Source: a bacterium
GTDB taxonomy: Bacteria; Patescibacteriota; Minisyncoccia; Phycocordibacterales; UBA10002
Assembly: GCA_030648695.1 (NCBI GenBank)
Contig: JAUSHG010000049.1
Location: 1-7,312, forward strand
Reading direction: 5' to 3'
Length of the DNA stretch: 7,312 bases
Each line of letters opens with the position of its first letter. Position 1 is the stretch's first letter. Both the position numbers and the translations under genes were made by a program. Positions 5,870 to 7,312 of the stretch are shown here, piece after piece. The notes beneath the pieces were generated by a model that ran no database searches, was not told the origin of the DNA, and worked only from the letters and a program-made list of their open reading frames with translations.

Positions 5870-6567
5870 ATCTTTGTGGAATCCGAGGCGCGGCTTGCAA
5901 GAAAGGCCTCTACCTTCGGAATATCTTCAGGGACTGTGAGGGAACAGCCGCCGGAAGTCATCACCGCGTGCACCTTTTTTGTCTTAAACAGCGGATTGAG
6001 CATGGAAGAAAGATAATATTCGCCGTTTGCGTTTTGAATCGGTTCATAATAAAACACTTCTCCGGGAAGTACCATGAGCCCTATGGCGGCAATGTGTGAG
6101 GGAGGATTCTCTGATTTCTCAACGATGTGTTCTATGGTGCCATCATGCCGTAGCGCTACGACGCCGGCGGCTTTGGGTCGAGCGGTTTCCTTGCACAACC
6201 AGCTGTATTCATACGCAAGACATTCCTGAATATTTTTCGGGCTTGGAATTTCATCGGCATAGAGCACGAGTACCCGTTCATCTTTTCCGACATGCGCCGA
6301 TGCTGAAAGGAAGCTAAAGGCATTTCCCTTCTCGCTCCCCTCCACATACTGTACCGCCCTTCCATGAAAAACACCCCCGCAATATGCTTTGATTTTTTCT
6401 CCAAGATACCTCACGACGATGACGACCTCCGTGATTTCTTCCGGAAACGCTTCAAAAATCCGGTCAAGCACTGTTTTTCCGTCAATCATAAGCAGGGGCT
6501 TGGGGACCGTCAGCGTAAGCGGCTGCATTCTTTTCCCTTCGCCAGCGGCAAGAATAATAGATTTCAT
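5866..6567 (-). CDS. Sugar-1-phosphate nucleotidyltransferase (HddC/RmlA/GlmU-N type), copy 1
   Basis: A 233-residue single-domain GT-A-like nucleotidyltransferase. The N-terminal signature LAAGEGKRMQPLT (6-18) with PKP (22-24) is the nucleotide-binding loop. G-N-A (81-83) sits where the base-contacting G-x-A lies in this family, YADE (103-106) carries the metal-binding acid, VEKS (149-152) replaces the usual VEKP, and GEYYLSS (182-188) matches the GEYYLT element of GlmU-like enzymes. There is no hexapeptide-repeat C-terminal domain. It would join an NTP and a sugar 1-phosphate to give NDP-sugar and pyrophosphate. Lying 23 nt downstream of the GmhB-like gene, it is the best candidate for heptose-1-phosphate activation, but base preference cannot be read from sequence. 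No Shine-Dalgarno is visible before ATG 6565-6567. Its TGA overlaps the next start as ATGA. A paralogue lies at 3537-4214. Confidence 0.85.
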   Translation of the reverse strand: MKSIILAAGEGKRMQPLTLTVPKPLLMIDGKTVLDRIFEAFPEEITEVVIVVRYLGEKIKAYCGGVFHGRAVQYVEGSEKGNAFSFLSASAHVGKDERVLVLYADEIPSPKNIQECLAYEYSWLCKETARPKAAGVVALRHDGTIEHIVEKSENPPSHIAAIGLMVLPGEVFYYEPIQNANGEYYLSSMLNPLFKTKKVHAVMTSGGCSLTVPEDIPKVEAFLASRASDSTKI

Positions 6568-6590
6568 ACAAAAAGTTGAATCAACAAAAT

Positions 6591-7124
6591 TTACTCTACT
6601 ACAGCACTTAAAGCGCTGAGAGTATCGATAATCACGTCAGCAGATAGTACCTCATTGTACGGCTGACGGACCAGAACACTTTTCACGCCAGCAGCGTGCG
6701 CCGCCCCGACATCGTCTTTGGTGTCCCCTACCAGAAATGAATTCGGAAGGTCAATGTTCCACTTTTCTGCGGCCTGAAGCAGGAGTCCGGGTTTCGGCTT
6801 CATGCAGGAGCAGTTGTCATCTCTGCGGTGAAAGCAGATAAACACATCATCAAAAGGAACGCCGGCAAGAGTGTTTTGAATGTCATGCCATTCTTCCTTT
6901 GAGATAACACCATAAGCGATATCCGGTTGATTGGAAATAAGAAAAACAAGAAAACCAGCGGCTTTAACTTTCTCCACCACTTCTTTCGCGCTGGGTATTA
7001 CCCCACTTAATGCTTTATATTCAGCAACACTGTGCGGCGGCCGCGGGCGGCCATCCATCACAATGGGTTTGAGAATCACTCCGTCACGGTCAAAAAAGAC
7101 CGCTCGTATTTTTCCTTCTGTCAT
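6591..7124 (-). CDS. gmhB: HAD-superfamily heptose-bisphosphate phosphatase (GmhB / HisB-N type)
   Basis: A 177-residue protein if translation starts at the ATG at 7122-7124, which overlaps the upstream TGA as ATGA. An in-frame ATG at 7142 would add six residues inside the upstream gene; I prefer the overlapping start, with GGGAG at 7136-7140 as a distant ribosome site. HAD motif I is FFDRDG (nucleophile D12, acid/base D14), motif II is SNQ (64-66), and motifs III/IV are KPKPG (K109) and GDTKDD (133-138). A zinc loop C97-x-H99-x5-C105-x-C107 is present in the short form shared by HisB-N and many GmhB proteins; E. coli GmhB has a longer loop. Family role: dephosphorylation of D-glycero-D-manno-heptose 1,7-bisphosphate at C7. 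Histidinol phosphatase is the main alternative, but the SIS and nucleotidyltransferase neighbours favour heptose. It is slightly shorter than E. coli GmhB. Confidence 0.82.
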   Translation of the reverse strand: MTEGKIRAVFFDRDGVILKPIVMDGRPRPPHSVAEYKALSGVIPSAKEVVEKVKAAGFLVFLISNQPDIAYGVISKEEWHDIQNTLAGVPFDDVFICFHRRDDNCSCMKPKPGLLLQAAEKWNIDLPNSFLVGDTKDDVGAAHAAGVKSVLVRQPYNEVLSADVIIDTLSALSAVVE

Positions 7125-7312
7125 TTTTTTATGGACTCCCATTTGCCTTCAATCTTTTTAAGCTCTGGGTGAAATACAATGGCGTGCCACACGACCGCCT
7201 GCCACGCCTCCGCATGCGCCGTGACGTTGTCGGGATTGACGACCGGCACAAGGATGCAGGCGTCCGCCACTTTGGCCGTATGTCCTCCGTCGCGGGAAAC
7301 GATGCCGACGAT
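7121..7312 (-). CDS. SIS-domain phosphosugar isomerase, C-terminal fragment (GmhA-like sedoheptulose-7-phosphate isomerase)
   Basis: Only the last 63 codons are present; the 5' part lies beyond 7312. The frame is open from the window edge and ends in TGA at 7121-7123. The visible protein begins IVGIVSRDGGHTAKVADACI and continues with VPVVNPDNVTAHAEAWQAVV and HPELKKIEGKW. The pattern V-G-(I/V)-x-R-D-G-G-x-T-A-x-x-A-D, followed by VP and a long helix with HAEAWQAVVWH, is the end of a SIS fold as seen in GmhA-type isomerases. GmhA converts sedoheptulose 7-phosphate to D-glycero-D-manno-heptose 7-phosphate in the cytoplasm. The stop overlaps the next start as ATGA, and that next gene is a GmhB-like phosphatase, which supports the heptose reading. 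The active-site region is outside the window, so another SIS sugar isomerase remains possible. Confidence 0.8.
   Translation of the reverse strand: MVGIVSRDGGHTAKVADACILVPVVNPDNVTAHAEAWQAVVWHAIVFHPELKKIEGKWESIKK

Noticed and set aside
7125..7142. Earlier ATG for the GmhB-like gene at 7142
   Set aside because: It lies inside the upstream SIS gene and adds six residues outside the conserved fold. The ATGA overlap at 7121-7124 matches the coupling seen between other genes here.

Overview
The window reads as part of a cell-surface polysaccharide locus from an uncultured bacterium. I think Candidatus Patescibacteria (Parcubacteria-like) most likely. The support is indirect: compact genes all on one strand, ATGA stop/start overlaps, moderate GC, and AT-rich intergenic repeat tracts built on AATTAGAATAATT and ACTTATAA units plus a CTCCCCCTTT/AAAGGGGGAG palindrome. 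These resemble intergenic repeats I associate with that radiation. TGA is used as a normal stop, so the genetic code is standard. The lineage assignment is inference.

All genes are on the minus strand, so transcription runs from 7312 towards 1. The upstream unit, in order, holds: the C-terminal end of a SIS-domain sedoheptulose-7-phosphate isomerase (GmhA-like, 7121-7312); a GmhB/HisB-N-type HAD phosphatase (6591-7124); a sugar-1-phosphate nucleotidyltransferase (5866-6567); a HIT/GalT-like protein with an unassigned N-terminal half (5048-5869); a small transaldolase (4285-5007); a second, paralogous nucleotidyltransferase (3537-4214); and a B12-binding-type radical SAM protein (1939-3471). 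A strong intrinsic terminator lies just after the radical SAM gene (1887-1918). A weaker terminator-like hairpin follows the second nucleotidyltransferase.

A second unit starts at a good sigma70-like promoter (-35 at 1848-1853, -10 at 1826-1831) only 8 nt from the start codon of a family 2 glycosyltransferase (1059-1817), which predicts a leaderless or nearly leaderless mRNA. An AT-rich repeat-filled gap follows, then a GalE-like NAD-dependent sugar-nucleotide epimerase (4-945). A possible next gene overlaps its stop as ATGA at the window edge.

Taken together: transaldolase can make sedoheptulose 7-phosphate, the SIS isomerase can convert it to heptose 7-phosphate, the HAD enzyme can remove a phosphate from a heptose 1,7-bisphosphate, and a nucleotidyltransferase can activate the heptose 1-phosphate. 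This suggests an NDP-heptose (GDP- or ADP-linked) supply module. The heptose kinase that the route needs is not in the window. The second nucleotidyltransferase, the HIT/GalT-like protein and the radical SAM enzyme have no obvious place in the standard route and are the parts most likely to be new. The glycosyltransferase and epimerase would act in glycan assembly or in making another sugar donor.
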